The notes under the pieces are model-generated. The model saw nothing but the letters and a program-made list of their open reading frames with translations. It searched no databases and was not told the DNA's origin. A program made the translations under genes and the position numbers. From Panagrolaimus kolymaensis (taxonomy: Eukaryota > Nematoda > Chromadorea > Rhabditida > Panagrolaimidae): a stretch of 64,000 nucleotides of DNA. Location of the stretch: assembly GCA_028622995.1 (NCBI GenBank), contig JAJQJQ010000004.1:3162001-3226000 (forward strand), given 5' to 3'. Positions 49,481 through 61,184 of this stretch are shown here, one piece after another; within the stretch, counting starts at the first letter, position 1; each line of letters begins with the position of its first letter.

Positions 49481-50595
49481 TTTCAAATTTTTAAGAAAAT
49501 CAAAAATCTTGATAAAATTTTAATGTAAAATATAAAGCAAAAAATGCGTAAACAAGTTTAGAAGGAAAAAAAAAGTTGCTCTTTGGAAATTGGTAAGAGT
49601 CACTCGCTAGTTTGTTTGCTTGGTTGTTGTTTCCTTTTTTTTCTTCTGCTCGTTTTTTTGGAATATTTTTTTTGTTGTTTTTCAATTGCAAAAGAGGACA
49701 ACGAACGTTCATTTATTCACAAACATGTGAAATTCAGGACATGTAAAGGAGAAATTCACGTTAGAGCCATCGTTAAAAGAAGGAGTGTTTCTCATTTTTG
49801 ATGTTGTTGATTGATCAACATTCAAAAATAAATAAACAAACAAAATATGTTTTTGGTATTTATCTTTTTCATTTTGATGATACTTTGTTTTTCGCTTTTT
49901 TCCCTTTTTTTTGATTAAATTAGAGAGGCTTTGACGATATTGTCCGTTATTTTCGATGAATTTGGTTATCGCTTTTTGTCAATGCATTTTTAGATTTCGA
50001 CAGATTTATTTAATCCACTTTTGTTATAAAAGTTTGTTAAAACGAGTAAATCCAGAAACATAACTTCAACTTGTTTATGAGGGTTTGATTAGTCAGTTAA
50101 AAAAGGTTATAAAAAGCTGTAATATAAAATTTCCAATATCGTTGCAACAACCTTTGCTCCTTATAACTCGTTTTCTTTAATTTTTGTTTATGTTTTTTTA
50201 CGTTTAGTTTGTATGTTGCCTTTTTTGCAAAGACTTTGGACTGCCTCTAACGGTCATCATTTTTTCTCCTATGCCATGTCTTGTTTTGTTTCAGTGTATT
50301 CATTCATTTTGGTTGCAACTGAACGAACATCTTCGACCACAAATTTGTGTACCCATATTATTGTTTTCCTTTTTTTCATTGAAAGGTTCGTTCGACTCCA
50401 ATATATGAGGTGACCATTGATAACGTGTACATAAAAACAATCGAATGATCCCTTGTTTAACCTCCTCTCTTTTAAGATTTTATTTTTTATTCTTCCAATT
50501 TTGAAACGAGCGTTCTTTGAATTGTTTGATTGTTGATTATTTTTTTCCCTAAATATTTTTACAATTTTTAGAACTTTAACTATCCTCTTTAAATT
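49481..50595. other. Intergenic region, divergent promoters
   Basis: About 1.1 kb between the methyltransferase and the saccharopine dehydrogenase-like gene. It is T-rich on the plus strand. No gene, RNA or repeat that I can support. Confidence 0.55.
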
Positions 50596-52155
50596 ATGTC
50601 AGAACGTTACGATATTGTGGTTTATGGAGCTTCAGGATTTACTGGAGTTTATGTTCTTGAAGCACTTGCAAAATCAGCTCATTCCGATCTTCGTTTTGCT
50701 GTTGCAGGTCGATCTGAACAAAAATTAAAAAAGGTTCTTAAAGAAGTTACTGAATCAACAGGTAATAAATAATTTTGATTTAAAGTTTGCCATTCTAAAT
50801 ATTTTTTTGCAGGCCATGACATCACTAACACTCCCATCATTATTGCTGATTCAGGAAATGAAACATCTCTTGCAAGTATGGCAAAACAAGCTAAAGTTAT
50901 TGTAAATGTTGTTGGACCTGTAAGCAAACATACTTTTTAAGATTAAAACTATTAAAACATTTTTTAGTATCGCATTTATGGTGAATCTGTTGTTAAAGCC
51001 GCGGTTGAAAATGGTGCAAGCCATGTTGATATTTCTGGTGAACCAGCATTCCTTGAAAAAATGCAAATGAAATATGCTGAAACAGCAAAGAAAAACGGTG
51101 TTTATGTTGTTGGTGCTTGCGGATGGGATTCAATTCCATGTGATCTTGGAGTTAATTTCTTGAAACAAAACTTCGATGGAATTTTAAATCATGCTGAAAC
51201 TTTTGTTCAAGTTCATAATGGCCCCTCTGTAAGCACTTTCTTCACCAAAAAATAGTCAACTAATAATGATTAAAGAAATGAACAAAATAAAGTTAAAGTA
51301 TATTGGTTAATTTTAGGGATACTCATTCAACGCTGGCACATATCAAACATTAGTTCTTGGTCTTTGGCAAGCTAAAAATGATGGACTTGGTAAAATTCGT
51401 AAAGCTATTATGCCTGAAAAACTTGATCGTTCACCTTATCGCCCTGAAAAACGGTAAATACCTTTCTTAATAGCTTCCAATTAAGTCATAAAATTTTAGC
51501 CCTAAAATGTGGTATAATGATGTTCTCGATTCATATGCCATTCCATTCCCTGGTGCAGATCGTTCTGTTGTTCAACGATCTCAATATTACGATAAAGTTG
51601 AAAATAATGCTCGTCCAGTAGAAGTTGAAACTTACATGCTTATTAAATCTAAAATGTGGGCTGTTTTATTAATGCTTTGGGTTGCATTGTTTGCATTCTT
51701 TGTTCAATTTGATTTTACTCGAAAACTCATGCAAAGTTATCCCGATTTATGCAGTTTTTATCTCTTCAAAAATAGTGGACCTTCTCGCCAACAAGTTAAA
51801 GAGGCTTCATTTACTTATTGGATTTTTGGAAAAGGATGGGATACTAAAGATCCTAAAGGTAATGAAGTTCCAACTAAAGTTAAAGCAGCTCGTTGCAATG
51901 GACCCGATGCAGGTTATGTTAGTGTAAGTTTATTTTGACCAAATCTTCACCGCTTCAATTTTATTACTAATTTTTAAGACTGCTGGTTGCGTTCTTTCAT
52001 CCGCCATTACAATTCTCAAGGATCATGATAAACTTCCCCATGGTGGCGGAGTTTTCACCACAGCTGCTGCATTCCAAAACACTAAAATTTATGATCGCCT
52101 CGCTGAATTTGGAATTCATTTTACCGTTGATGAAAATGTTAAACCCAAACTTTAA
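50596..52155 (+). CDS. Saccharopine dehydrogenase-like oxidoreductase (SCCPDH family)
   Basis: Six exons, ATG at 50596 and TAA at 52153-52155, giving about 430 residues. The N-terminal Rossmann fold shows 'YDIVVYGASGFTGVYV' (GxSGFTG nucleotide motif) and 'RFAVAGRSEQKL'. 'AKVIVNVVGP', 'YRIYGESVVKAAVENGASHVD' and 'VGACGWDSIPCDLGV' are hallmarks of the SCCPDH group. A hydrophobic segment (WAVLLMLWVALFAFFVQF) sits in the middle, as in the lipid-droplet SCCPDH proteins, and suggests membrane or lipid-droplet attachment. The C terminus has 'GGVFTTAAAFQNTKIYDRL'. The substrate is not known for this group, and human SCCPDH is not a true lysine-pathway enzyme. No defects seen. Confidence 0.92.
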
Positions 52156-52579
52156 AGTTTTGCTTTGTTTTTAATTTATAAAATTTTCAAATGTATTCCT
52201 GGAATTTTAAAAGTTGTTAAAAGAAATAGATTTTTATTGTTAGAAATAAATATAAATAAACTCATATGATTTTTTACAAAAAAAAGTTTAGAAAATTAGA
52301 GTACCCATTCATATCTTTTAGGATAGCTGCTCTTCTTTCTTTTTGTATAACCCTGAAGAGTTTCTTAAAAAATTGATTGAAAAGAAAGGAGGTGATTAGC
52401 GACAATTATATTTAAATAAGTATCTTTAAAAAAGGTGCCAATGATTGCTCGAATTCATACTTTAGTTGTTTTTCAAAATTCACGGTCATATTTCTCAAAA
52501 TTATGGAATTAAGATTTTTTAAATCTTTTTTTATTTGTGAAATTCTTATTTTTATTTCAATCCATTAAAAATCTCAATT

Positions 52580-53676
52580 ATGGCTTCTTCAAATCTATCG
52601 AAGAATATTCGCTCAAAAAATAAAACTTTCAACTTTCCTTCGCTTCCATACGTCTGTCAAAAAAGGTTTGCGGAAATTTGCGATGCACCAACATTAAAGA
52701 ATTTTGCTGAAATTAATTCATTCACGTGAAGACTTGCAATTGGACGTCATTTTGTTAAAAGTGCTTTAATTACTTACGATGGTCAAGGTTTATGCACCAC
52801 TTTTAAACTATCCTGTTACAGCCAGTGTTGTTACTTTTCAAAAATTTTGGCTCCAGCTCCGCTCCGCGCTCCGGTCAAATTTTAATAATGGCTCCGGCTC
52901 CGCTCCGGGCTCCGACCTATTTTTTTCTTGGGCTCCAGCTCCGCTCCGAGCTCCAAAATATTTTTTTTTCGTTCCATTTTTTGCAAATTTTTTAAGTAAA
53001 TTCAAAAAAAAACTTTTCAAGCTCCAAAATTTTTTTTCTGAGCTCCGGCTCCGCTCCGGGCTCCGGCTGAATTTTTTTTATGGCTCCAGCTCCGCTCCGA
53101 GCTCCGCCCCGGAGCGGAGCGGAGCGCTCCGGAGCCGGAGCTGACGGAGCCAATCACAACACTGGTTACAGCAACAATGAAAATAATAAATATTGCAGAG
53201 AGCTTGAAAATACTATGGAATCTAAAAATAAAATTGAAGTTATAGGAACCATTTCAATCCAATCTAACAAAAAAATTGGTGTTCATTTCTTACAACTTGT
53301 TTCCATATCATATGAGTTTGTAGAGGTGATAAGTATTACAGTCCATAAGATTGAATTCAGTGCTTTGAAAAAGATGGTCAACACAAATATTTTTTGGTAT
53401 AATTTTGTGGCAAAATTATCTTCGACTGTACAATTGATGATTTTAAAAAGTTCTTCGAAACTTTATTAACAATAAAAAGAGTAATGTAAGTACTTAATTT
53501 TTGTTTCCATAACCTTTTATCAAATCATATTTTTTAGTGTATGCATAATTCTTTCAAATTATTCGTCTGTATTTACACAAGATTTGATTTCTTATGGTTC
53601 CTTTCTTCATCAAAAGGGTCATATCAAAATATTTAAAATAAATAATGAATTGGACTCCCTTACTTTTGTAAAATGA
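52580..53676 (+). pseudogene. Decayed nematode family gene split by a MITE
   Basis: A frame opens at 52580 (MASSNLSKNIRSKNKTFNF, then SLPYVCQKRFAEICDAPTL) and meets a TGA after 'AEINSFT' near 52727. Past that stop the same frame continues to 'GLCTTFKLSCYS' at 52822, where a hAT MITE interrupts it. Right after the element (53165 on) it resumes as NNENNKYCRELENTMESKN and runs to 53469. A likely intron (about 53487-53536) and a last segment (VFTQDLISYGSFLHQKGHI) end in TGA at 53676. The opening block looks like an F-box (LP..VQ..I), seen in large nematode expansions, but this is tentative. With a stop and an insertion it is very unlikely to code for a full protein. Confidence 0.65.
52823..53164. 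mobile_element. hAT-type MITE, 342 bp, GC-rich core, 8-bp target duplication
   Basis: The ends are CAGTGTTGT and ACAACACTG, hAT-style inverted repeats starting CAG. Each side is flanked by the same 8 bp, GTTACAGC (52815-52822 and 53165-53172), a perfect target-site duplication of the length hAT transposases make. The interior is dominated by CTCCGGCTCCGCTCC-type repeats in both orientations, in sharp contrast to the AT-rich surroundings. No transposase is present. It sits inside the decayed gene 52580-53676. Confidence 0.9.
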
Positions 53677-53859
53677 AATGATTTACTTTTTTTTGCCATT
53701 TAAAATTTATAAAGTTTATTATTTAAAAAAATCTCACGATTAACTTTTTTTCAAGCGAATTATTTAGTAATAGTATTAAAAAAATAGCAACTTTAAATTA
53801 TTCAACAATGGCTTTTTTTTACAAGTGTGCCACGGTAGCAAATTATTTATGTATTCTTT

Positions 53860-54593
53860 TTAAAAAACGTTAATTCCAATTAATACTTCGTCATTTAGGG
53901 CATAAGTTGATTCCATAATAGCATTTAAAGGACAAAAACGTAAACATCCAAATGGATGATTGGGTTTATCCTTTTTGGGTTTTCGTAAATAAACTTCATT
54001 CGTTGGAAGTGCCTCGGCTTTGAGTTCGAATTGATAATTTCGACGTTGAAGCAATTCCTTCTTTTGATCATAAAGTGTCATCATAATATTTTTCTTAAAA
54101 GGCCATTTCATAATTCCATCATATTCTCCCGCAATAAATTGAACATAAATTGCAAGAGAATTTCCAAAACCATCACTAAACCCATATGGTGCAATCATGG
54201 CAATCATATGATATCCAAAAGCCTCAGTGTAAAATGGAGGGGAAAGTTGCCAAGGTTCAAGTCGCAATCGAGCTAAACGAAATTTATCTCGCCAATTGGT
54301 GATCTTCCAAATGAGTTGGGGATTTTCACGAGTTAAAAATCCATTGACAGATGCTTTTACTGAAGCAAATTTGGCAACATTATCGGATTCATTTTCAGCG
54401 AGCTATGAAAAAATTAGTTATAAACTTCAGCAAACTACGGTAGTTTATTTTATAAAAAAATCCAAACCTTTTCAAAAGTTCGTTGCATCGAACGCATTTG
54501 GTCGTTTAGAAGAGTCAAATGTTTGATTGGACGCTTTTCTTCGTGTTCTGATTTATCAATATCACATCCAACCTCCAAAAATTTACAAGACAT
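53860..54593 (-). CDS. TRAF-type MATH-domain protein, N-terminally truncated
   Basis: Two exons (54593-54468, 54402-53860) give a protein of about 220 residues. The first exon has 'CKFLEVGCDIDKSEHEEKRP' and 'IKHLTLLNDQM', the second half of a TRAF zinc finger and the start of a coiled coil. The second has a TRAF-C/MATH domain: 'LIWKITNWRDKFRLARL', 'SPPFYTEAFGYHMIAMIAPY', 'SLAIYVQFIAGEYDGIMKWP' and a late 'FGCLRFCPLNAI'. This is like TRAF adaptors (C. elegans trf-1), which link receptors to signalling. No RING or further zinc fingers are found. The frame directly before the ATG has a stop, while another frame upstream (54740-54600, with CAFKKIKSGTKHV) looks like more of a zinc finger, so the gene may be frameshifted or missing exons. 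It could be a pseudogene. Confidence 0.7.
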
Positions 54594-54781
54594 TTTTCAT
54601 TTTTTAAAACATGTTTAGTGCCACTTTTAATCTTTTTGAAAGCGCACATTTCCCTAACAACGGCTTCCATGACAAAAATGCAAATTGGATTTATCCCTGA
54701 ATGCACCACATTTCCATAAACGATATAAAAGTTACTAAGCATGATTTATTAAATTCCTAACATAAATAAACAAAATAAATT

Positions 54782-56002
54782 TTAAGAAACAATAGGCTTA
54801 ATGCCTCCATTTATTCTTCCAGGTGCACGAAGTTCCATTTCTTTCAAGCTTCCCTAAAAAAAATAATTGTTACTGTAAAAGCCACAGATAAAAATAACAT
54901 ACTCTATATAATCGAACAGGAGAATGTGGATAAATATCATCAAGTACAGCAGAGAGTAAAGAAGCTTGCATTCCAGTATTGCATAAAGTTATTGAAGGTT
55001 TATTTTCATCAAACTTGACTTCAGAAAGTTTTTCTTTGATTTGTTCTTTTGGTAATAGAAGTCCATCATGACCAACCAGTTCATTACTTGGAACATTATG
55101 AGTGCCAGGAATATGACAACCAGGAACAACTAAAATATGAAGATAAGAAGGAAGTAAAAAAATAAACTCTTACCAAAGCTATTTAAACCATTGTCTTGTT
55201 CGTTATTGAAATGAACGCGTAATCTTGTATCCAAAATATTATATTGATCAGCCTTTTCAAGAATATCCTTTTCTTTGCCATCTTTTTCTGTTAATTCTTC
55301 AAATGTGATATTCTTATGACGACAATCTCTGGCAAGCCAATTTCCTTTTTCATAACATTTTGGAAGTTCAGAGAGTGATTCAGTTTCATAGCCAGCTTTT
55401 GTCCAAGCATCGAAACCACCGTTAAGAATTGAAATATTTTTGTGACCATATGCCTAAAAAAACGTGCAAAAGTGGAGATGATGAAGTTGAGTTAAAAAGC
55501 ATACTTTGAAAATCCAATAACATTTTGCAGAAAACAACATTCCTCCAAATGGTCCACGAGAGTACAAAACAATTTTATCATCGTGAAAGATACCCAAAAG
55601 TTGAGCATAACGTTGAAATTCTTCAGGTTCATACAAGGCAAATCTTTCATATCTTCCTGGAAACATTCCAACATCGATATCAAAATGACGAGCTGTTGGA
55701 ATATGAGATTTGAGGTATACTTGTTTTTGGCTAAAAAAGAGACATCATTAATGTACAGTCAAGCTTTGATGATAAAACTTACATAGAATCACGTTTCATT
55801 AAATCTTCGAATTTGCCATAATACTTTTCACGAAATTCATTTGGATTAGGCTTTGGCCCAACTTGATATGTGCAATCGAGAATACGTAAACCTGCACTGT
55901 TGGTCTAAAATAATAATGGTTATAAAAATTTTGGATGAATGGATAACAAACCTTTAAAATTTGTTGCAATGTTTCAGCACTAACAAATTTTGATAGCGAC
56001 AT
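54782..56002 (-). CDS. Two-domain rhodanese (mercaptopyruvate/thiosulfate sulfurtransferase)
   Basis: Six exons (56002-55952, 55904-55783, 55730-55505, 55453-55174, 55129-54903, 54853-54782) sum to 978 nt, 325 residues. The inactive first rhodanese domain has 'LRILDCTYQVG', 'HIPTARHFDIDVG' and 'KIVLYSRGPFGGMLFSAK'. The second has 'QYNILDTRLRVHF', 'VVPGCHIPGTHNVPSNELV' and 'PSITLCNTGMQASLLSAVL', where the Cys of CNTGMQ is the likely persulfide-carrying residue. The active loop differs from the mammalian CGSGVT. The protein moves sulfur from mercaptopyruvate or thiosulfate to acceptors; nematodes have several paralogues (mpst genes). It is divergent from CAP-G2, with only 266 bp between start codons, so they may share a promoter. 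Confidence 0.92.
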
Positions 56003-56268
56003 TCTATTAAAAAAAATTGAAAGCCTTGTTGTTAGCTTTTAAAAAATTGATCAAAGGGATTGAAGTTCAACAATATTTTAGATTTTGTACTGTCAATTGC
56101 AAGCAAAATGCATTAGGTTTGCGTGTTGCTAAAATTTCAAACAAACAAAAAATTAACTTTGGCGCGAATTTTTTTCTTCAAACTTTTCCATTGCTTTTTT
56201 TTCTAAAACCATTTTTTGCTGTTGCTGCTTATAAAATTTTTTGTGCTTTCAGATTTTCTCTCTGAAGA

Positions 56269-59125
56269 ATGAATGTTTCTGCTGCTGAGTTAATCCTTAA
56301 TTCAGCTGATGATTTGTTAGCTAAAGCTTGTGTCAACGAAAAAGGACAGGTTTGGTTATTTTTTTTATAACTCCTATGATTGATAGTATTATTTTAGAAA
56401 ACCTTAATCAAACATCTTGCATCAGAAAATCGTGAAGAAATTATCAATGATTGTAGCGCAGAAGCTGCTTTGAAGGCTGTTACAAATGTAATATTTTTGG
56501 CAACACCTGATGGTCGAAAGTTAGCAAAGTACTTGATTCGAAAGATTGGTATTCAAATTGTATGGAAAACTGTTAAAATCAAAATTAAAGTTGATACGTC
56601 GATAAAGTTAGTAAAATATTACCACAAAAAAACAACTAAACTAACCATTTACTTTTAGACGGTTCTGCTATTACTTCGGCCAAGCATTGGTTTGTCTATG
56701 GAAAAAATTAGCCAAAGAAGACGCTCAAGATGTCAACGGTGAATCAACTGAAAAAACTCAAATGGAACAAATCGTTTTTGAAGATTTATTTCAACTTGCA
56801 ATTTGCACTGATCGAAAATTTAGTGAGAAATTTCTGATAGTAAGTTTTCATGTGTTTGTGTTTTCTGCAATAACAGTTATTTTTCAGATCATTGATGGTG
56901 TTGCTGATAATAAACCCAGTGCTGTATCGCAAATGATATTTCGGGTTTCAAACCATGTTCTTTGGCGTGCTTTGGATGTTGGTTACTTTCATTTTCCGCT
57001 ATTTGTATGGTTATTATAAACTTTTAGGCTCCAAATATGATATGCCGTTATAATGCTGCAGGTGTATTTCTTCGAGTTTATCCATTAGAAGCTGCATCGG
57101 AAGAAGATTTAGATTATGATTTGAAAGAAAAGCAGTTTGAAGTCCTTCAACAACTTTTAAAAGATGATTGCTATCAAATAAGAATCGACGCAATCAAAGC
57201 AATTTTCAAATTTTTATCACTTGTTTGGCCGCTGATTAAACCATTTCATAGGAAAACGTATCTATCAATGGTATGAATATATTTTCTTTACACTTATCTT
57301 ATTTTTTCTCTTACAGATTATCGATGAATTAGCATATGATGACGTACCTGAAGTTCGATTAACTATTTATGAATCTATACCATTACTTTACTCATGCTCA
57401 AATGCTGATAAAGTTGTTGAACATGCTTTAACATTAATTACTCAACCCGGATTGAATGACCAGAAAGATCGGATTCGACTTGCAACTGTGAATGCTTTGC
57501 TTCAACTTGAAAATCATTCAGTATCATTTTTGAATGTTGTGTCACTTAATGAATTATTAGCTCGTCTGGATATCGAGAATCACGATGAAATTGAACATGC
57601 TTTGGTAAAACTTCTTTATCCTGTGATTTGTATTGAAGATGCTTCAATCGTTGATAAGTTTCGGAATGCTGAAGATATGTGCAAAAAATCCAGGGGTGGT
57701 TCTCTAAAGTTCCACACTTTTATTGGAAGGAAAAATATGATTACTACTCAAAGTGCTTGTAAGTTTTTGCTTCTTTTATACGACTGTTACAATGTAAAAA
57801 TTTTAGATCATTACATCAAAGCTTTAATGGTTGGTCTTATAAATCGCCTTCAATTAAAAGGAACTGAAGATGAAACTCAAACTGAACTTGATGTTACTCA
57901 AACTGGTGTTGATTTTACAACTATGAAAACAATCTTTGATTGCACAATTGTTTTATTTATGAGTCTGCATCAAAAAATGACTCAAGTGCCAGATCAAAAA
58001 TATTTTCATGGTGTCACTGAAATGCTGGGAAAAACGGTCACTCGAATTCTTGATGGTCGATATAAAGTTTGTTTATGTTCTTTAATCTGCTCTTTTAATT
58101 AAACACATTTTTAGAACACAATCATCGGGGAATCAGCTTTGGTAGCTCTTCCACTTCTTCCAAGAGGAACTATATCAAATGCAGCGATTTTCACGAAAGA
58201 AGTTTTTACTGGAGATTACGATGGAGAATCTATGGCATCTTATGTTTTATCATATGCGTATTGGGATCCAAATGATCTTTTTCGGTTTATTGAACGTGGA
58301 CTTATTGATACAGCAAAAAGGTTTAAGATCACCATTTCAAAAAATCGAAGCAACTTAGACAAATATGTTTTACCACCTGATAAATCCAAAGGCAAAGATC
58401 GTAAACCAATTGAATTTATATTAATGCTTCTGAAGTCGGTACCTCTCAACGAAAATTTAATGAAATTTTTTGGTGTTTTTGTTCAAAAATGGCATGATAT
58501 CCTTCAACAATTAGTGAATGTGATGCCATCTCTGGTTGGAAGTGGTGATGAAACTCTTTGGATAAGAATTTATGAAGTTTATTCACTTTTGACAATTGCC
58601 ATTCAATCCGAAATTAATGCTAGAAATCCTGATTTTATTAGTAAACAGACACGTGGTGATTCCAAGAAATGTTCTGATACATTTGAAAAAGAAGTTCAAT
58701 GGTTTTATCGAAAATTTAATGCTAAAGAGTTAACTCCAGCTTTTGTTTTAGTAGGTTTTTTCTTTTATCATTTTTTTAACATTCAAGCCTTTGTTTTATT
58801 TTAGCTATTTTTGAAACTTGCAAAATGTCATTTTGATAGCAACCAACAAAAAGAAGCTACATGTGAAGGTATCGTAACTTTATGCAATCATATTTCTTCC
58901 TTCGTTGAATCGTCTGAAAATTCAGCCGAAATGAAAGCAAGCATTGTTTCATTACAAAAAGCAGCTATTGATGCATTTCCGGTAAGTGTTTTTAGCCTTT
59001 TTGAGGATTATCTCTATGCTTTATTATCTTTTTAGTTTTGTCATAAAGAAGAGCTACACCCGATACTTGAAGAAGCTGAAGAGGAATCGCAATCACAAAT
59101 TCAACAAAGTGAAGTCATGGATTGA
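56269..59125 (+). CDS. capg-2: Condensin II subunit CAP-G2 (NCAPG2)
   Basis: About nine exons, starting 18 nt after a TTTCAG acceptor and ending in TGA at 59123-59125; roughly 800 residues. It is a HEAT-repeat protein. The segment 'ICRYNAAGVFLRVYPLEAA', 'KEKQFEVLQQLLKDD', 'IIDELAYDDVPEVRLTIYES', 'RIRLATVNALLQLENH' and 'SLNELLARLDIENHDEIEHA' follows the order and spacing of human NCAPG2 (VRSNAALLFVEAFPI... KVRVAFVDMLLKI... HILVRLETDSR). NCAPG2 is a non-SMC part of condensin II, which compacts and orients chromosomes in mitosis. The N-terminal part is less conserved, and the C terminus is acidic (EELHPILEEAEEESQSQ). It is shorter than the human protein (over 1100 residues), as is common in nematodes. 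It faces legumain tail to tail, 220 bp apart. Confidence 0.9.
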
Positions 59126-59345
59126 TATTGTTTTTTGTTTGCCTTGAAACGTTTTTTCTTTTTTTGTAAAATAAAATAATTAAAAATATTTTTTGTACTA
59201 TGAATTTGTTACATACTTATGTTTTAGCATTTTTGGATAATACTTCTTACAAATTAAGTTTATCTTATTGAATTATGCCCGAATAATAATACATTTTTGG
59301 TATTCAAAATTACATATACTGCAAAATAAAAAAAATATTTACTAA

Positions 59346-60879
59346 TTATAAAACATCAAAAAATCTTGGTCCATTTTGACATTCTCGTTCAAAATAAGCA
59401 ACGATGGGTTCAGCATCACGAATAACTTCGCAAAGATTAGCAATGGCAGCGGAAAGTTTAAAAGCATAAGGATTTCGATCAAATGGAGCACAAATTCTAT
59501 CAAATGCTTTAATGGCTTCATCATGGCAATCAGTTTGCGTGATACGTTTGGGAATCTTCGTCATTACGTGTTTGATTAATTTAAAATGAGGTGCAACGGA
59601 TTGAGCTGCTCGATGAATGAATTCCGTGAGTTCAGCACGTTTTTCAATATATTTTGTCATTTTTGATGCAACCATTTCGGGTGAAGCTCCAAGACGACGA
59701 AGAGTTCGTTCAGCCATAATTAATGGAACTTGACGAGAATCAACTGCTTGAGATTGAACTTCATCAAAGAAAACTGATTCCAATGCAAAATTTTTTGGTG
59801 GTTTTAAAAGTGATTCCTTTCCTTGATATTCCGAAACTTTATCCTTTCGAACTACGGTATTACCAAATTGAGATACATGGGATCTTTTAGTTGTTGCAAC
59901 CACATCATCAACTTGAATTCCAACTGTTTCAGCCAAAATGTCATTCTAAAAAAATTGCATAAATCTTAATAATAATAAAAAGAGATGGCTTACAAATTCA
60001 GTGTCGTGCATCCAATTCACGCTGAATTCATCTCCAAGGCATGGAAGTTGCATTCCATTATCACAAAAAGTTGCCCATGAGCTTTCATTATAACTTGCAG
60101 CGGTGATGGCATAAACTAAATATTTCTTTCTTTATTATTTTCTGTGATTGGAAAAATGAAAACTCACTCTTCATTTTTGGAGATAATCCTTCAAAGATTG
60201 AACCCGATTCACATGCTTCAAGATAGAAGAGAAGTTTTTGATACATATTATTTTCATACATGTGATACAAAGCTTCATTCAAATCTTTTTTTGATAAAAG
60301 ACCTGAAGGCATTCCAAGAATATCTGTGCCGCCATGATCCGAATAATAAATGAAAACATTTTCATTTGATTTACTATGAAGTACTCGACCTGTTCCTTTT
60401 CCAGCATTACCTTCAACGTTGCCTTTGAGAACATTTAAGAAAACTTCGCTGTTAACGTTTTCACCGCGATAATCAATTTTAACTCCTTCATAAACATCAC
60501 TGCCATGGGGTTTATTGAAAATTTTACCCATGTATGGATTTCTAAATTTTTTTGTTAAGATATTAGGTAGATATTAAGATGGAAAAATATTACTGTGGAT
60601 TATGAGCGATATCATCATACATGAGAACGATAATCTTTTCAGGAAGGACCCCATGTTTGAGTAAAATATGATAGGCATGGCTGATATCCGATTGATGGCG
60701 GTAATTATACCAACCATTTGAACCAGCAATCAATACAGCCCAAATATTTTCCAATTTGCTGAAAGTGAACATTCATAAAAGTTTTTTAAAAGCCAATAAG
60801 CTTACTCATCATTGCTTGGCATACAAGTTACAAGACCAATGGCGGTGGCAGCAATGAAGCAAAGCACCAAAAGTTTCAT
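59346..60879 (-). CDS. lgmn-1: Legumain (asparaginyl endopeptidase, peptidase family C13)
   Basis: Five exons (60879-60806, 60758-60594, 60541-60168, 60115-59994, 59945-59346) sum to 1335 nt, 444 residues. A signal peptide ([18 protein letters not shown]) is followed by '[20 protein letters not shown]', the family start, and '[20 protein letters not shown]'. '[10 protein letters not shown]' carries the catalytic His and '[16 protein letters not shown]' the catalytic Cys. '[19 protein letters not shown]' follows. The C-terminal 200 residues are the prodomain, which is removed at low pH and contains the expected cysteines (TDCHDEA, RICAPFD, ANLCEVI). The enzyme cuts after Asn in lysosomes or the gut lumen. 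All key residues are present and length is normal. A TATAAAAA box lies 42 bp upstream. Confidence 0.95.
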
Positions 60880-60920
60880 TTTTTACACACTTAGAAGAAA
60901 TCCTTCTCAAAGGATTCCCT

Positions 60921-60928
60921 TTTTTATA
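60921..60928 (-). promoter_or_regulatory. TATA box of the legumain gene
   Basis: On the minus strand the sequence reads TATAAAAA inside CATATAAAAAAGGG, about 42 bp before the ATG at 60879. That leaves space for a very short leader, usual for highly expressed nematode gut genes. No other core element was identified. Confidence 0.55.
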
Positions 60929-61184
60929 TGGTCTAAAAATACACACAAAAGTAAAAGAAAATGTAAAAGATAGAAATAAGAAATTATTATAGGAAAAATA
61001 TTTGAAAGTGTTTTATCAAAACACTAAAAAAATATAAATAAGAAAATTTCCAAATAAAAAAACTTTTATTAAAAGGGCATTTTCGATACGGTAGTTATTG
61101 ACGCATATACATAATTACTAAAAATGGAATGCACAAAACAAAAACATGGAATGAAAGGATTTGTAAATACAAAAGAAATTTTTG

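Noticed and set aside
52838..53144. Open frames inside the GC-rich repeat at 52.8-53.1 kb as a coding gene
   Set aside because: They arise from CTCCGG-type repeats within the hAT MITE; Ala/Pro/Arg/Ser low complexity.
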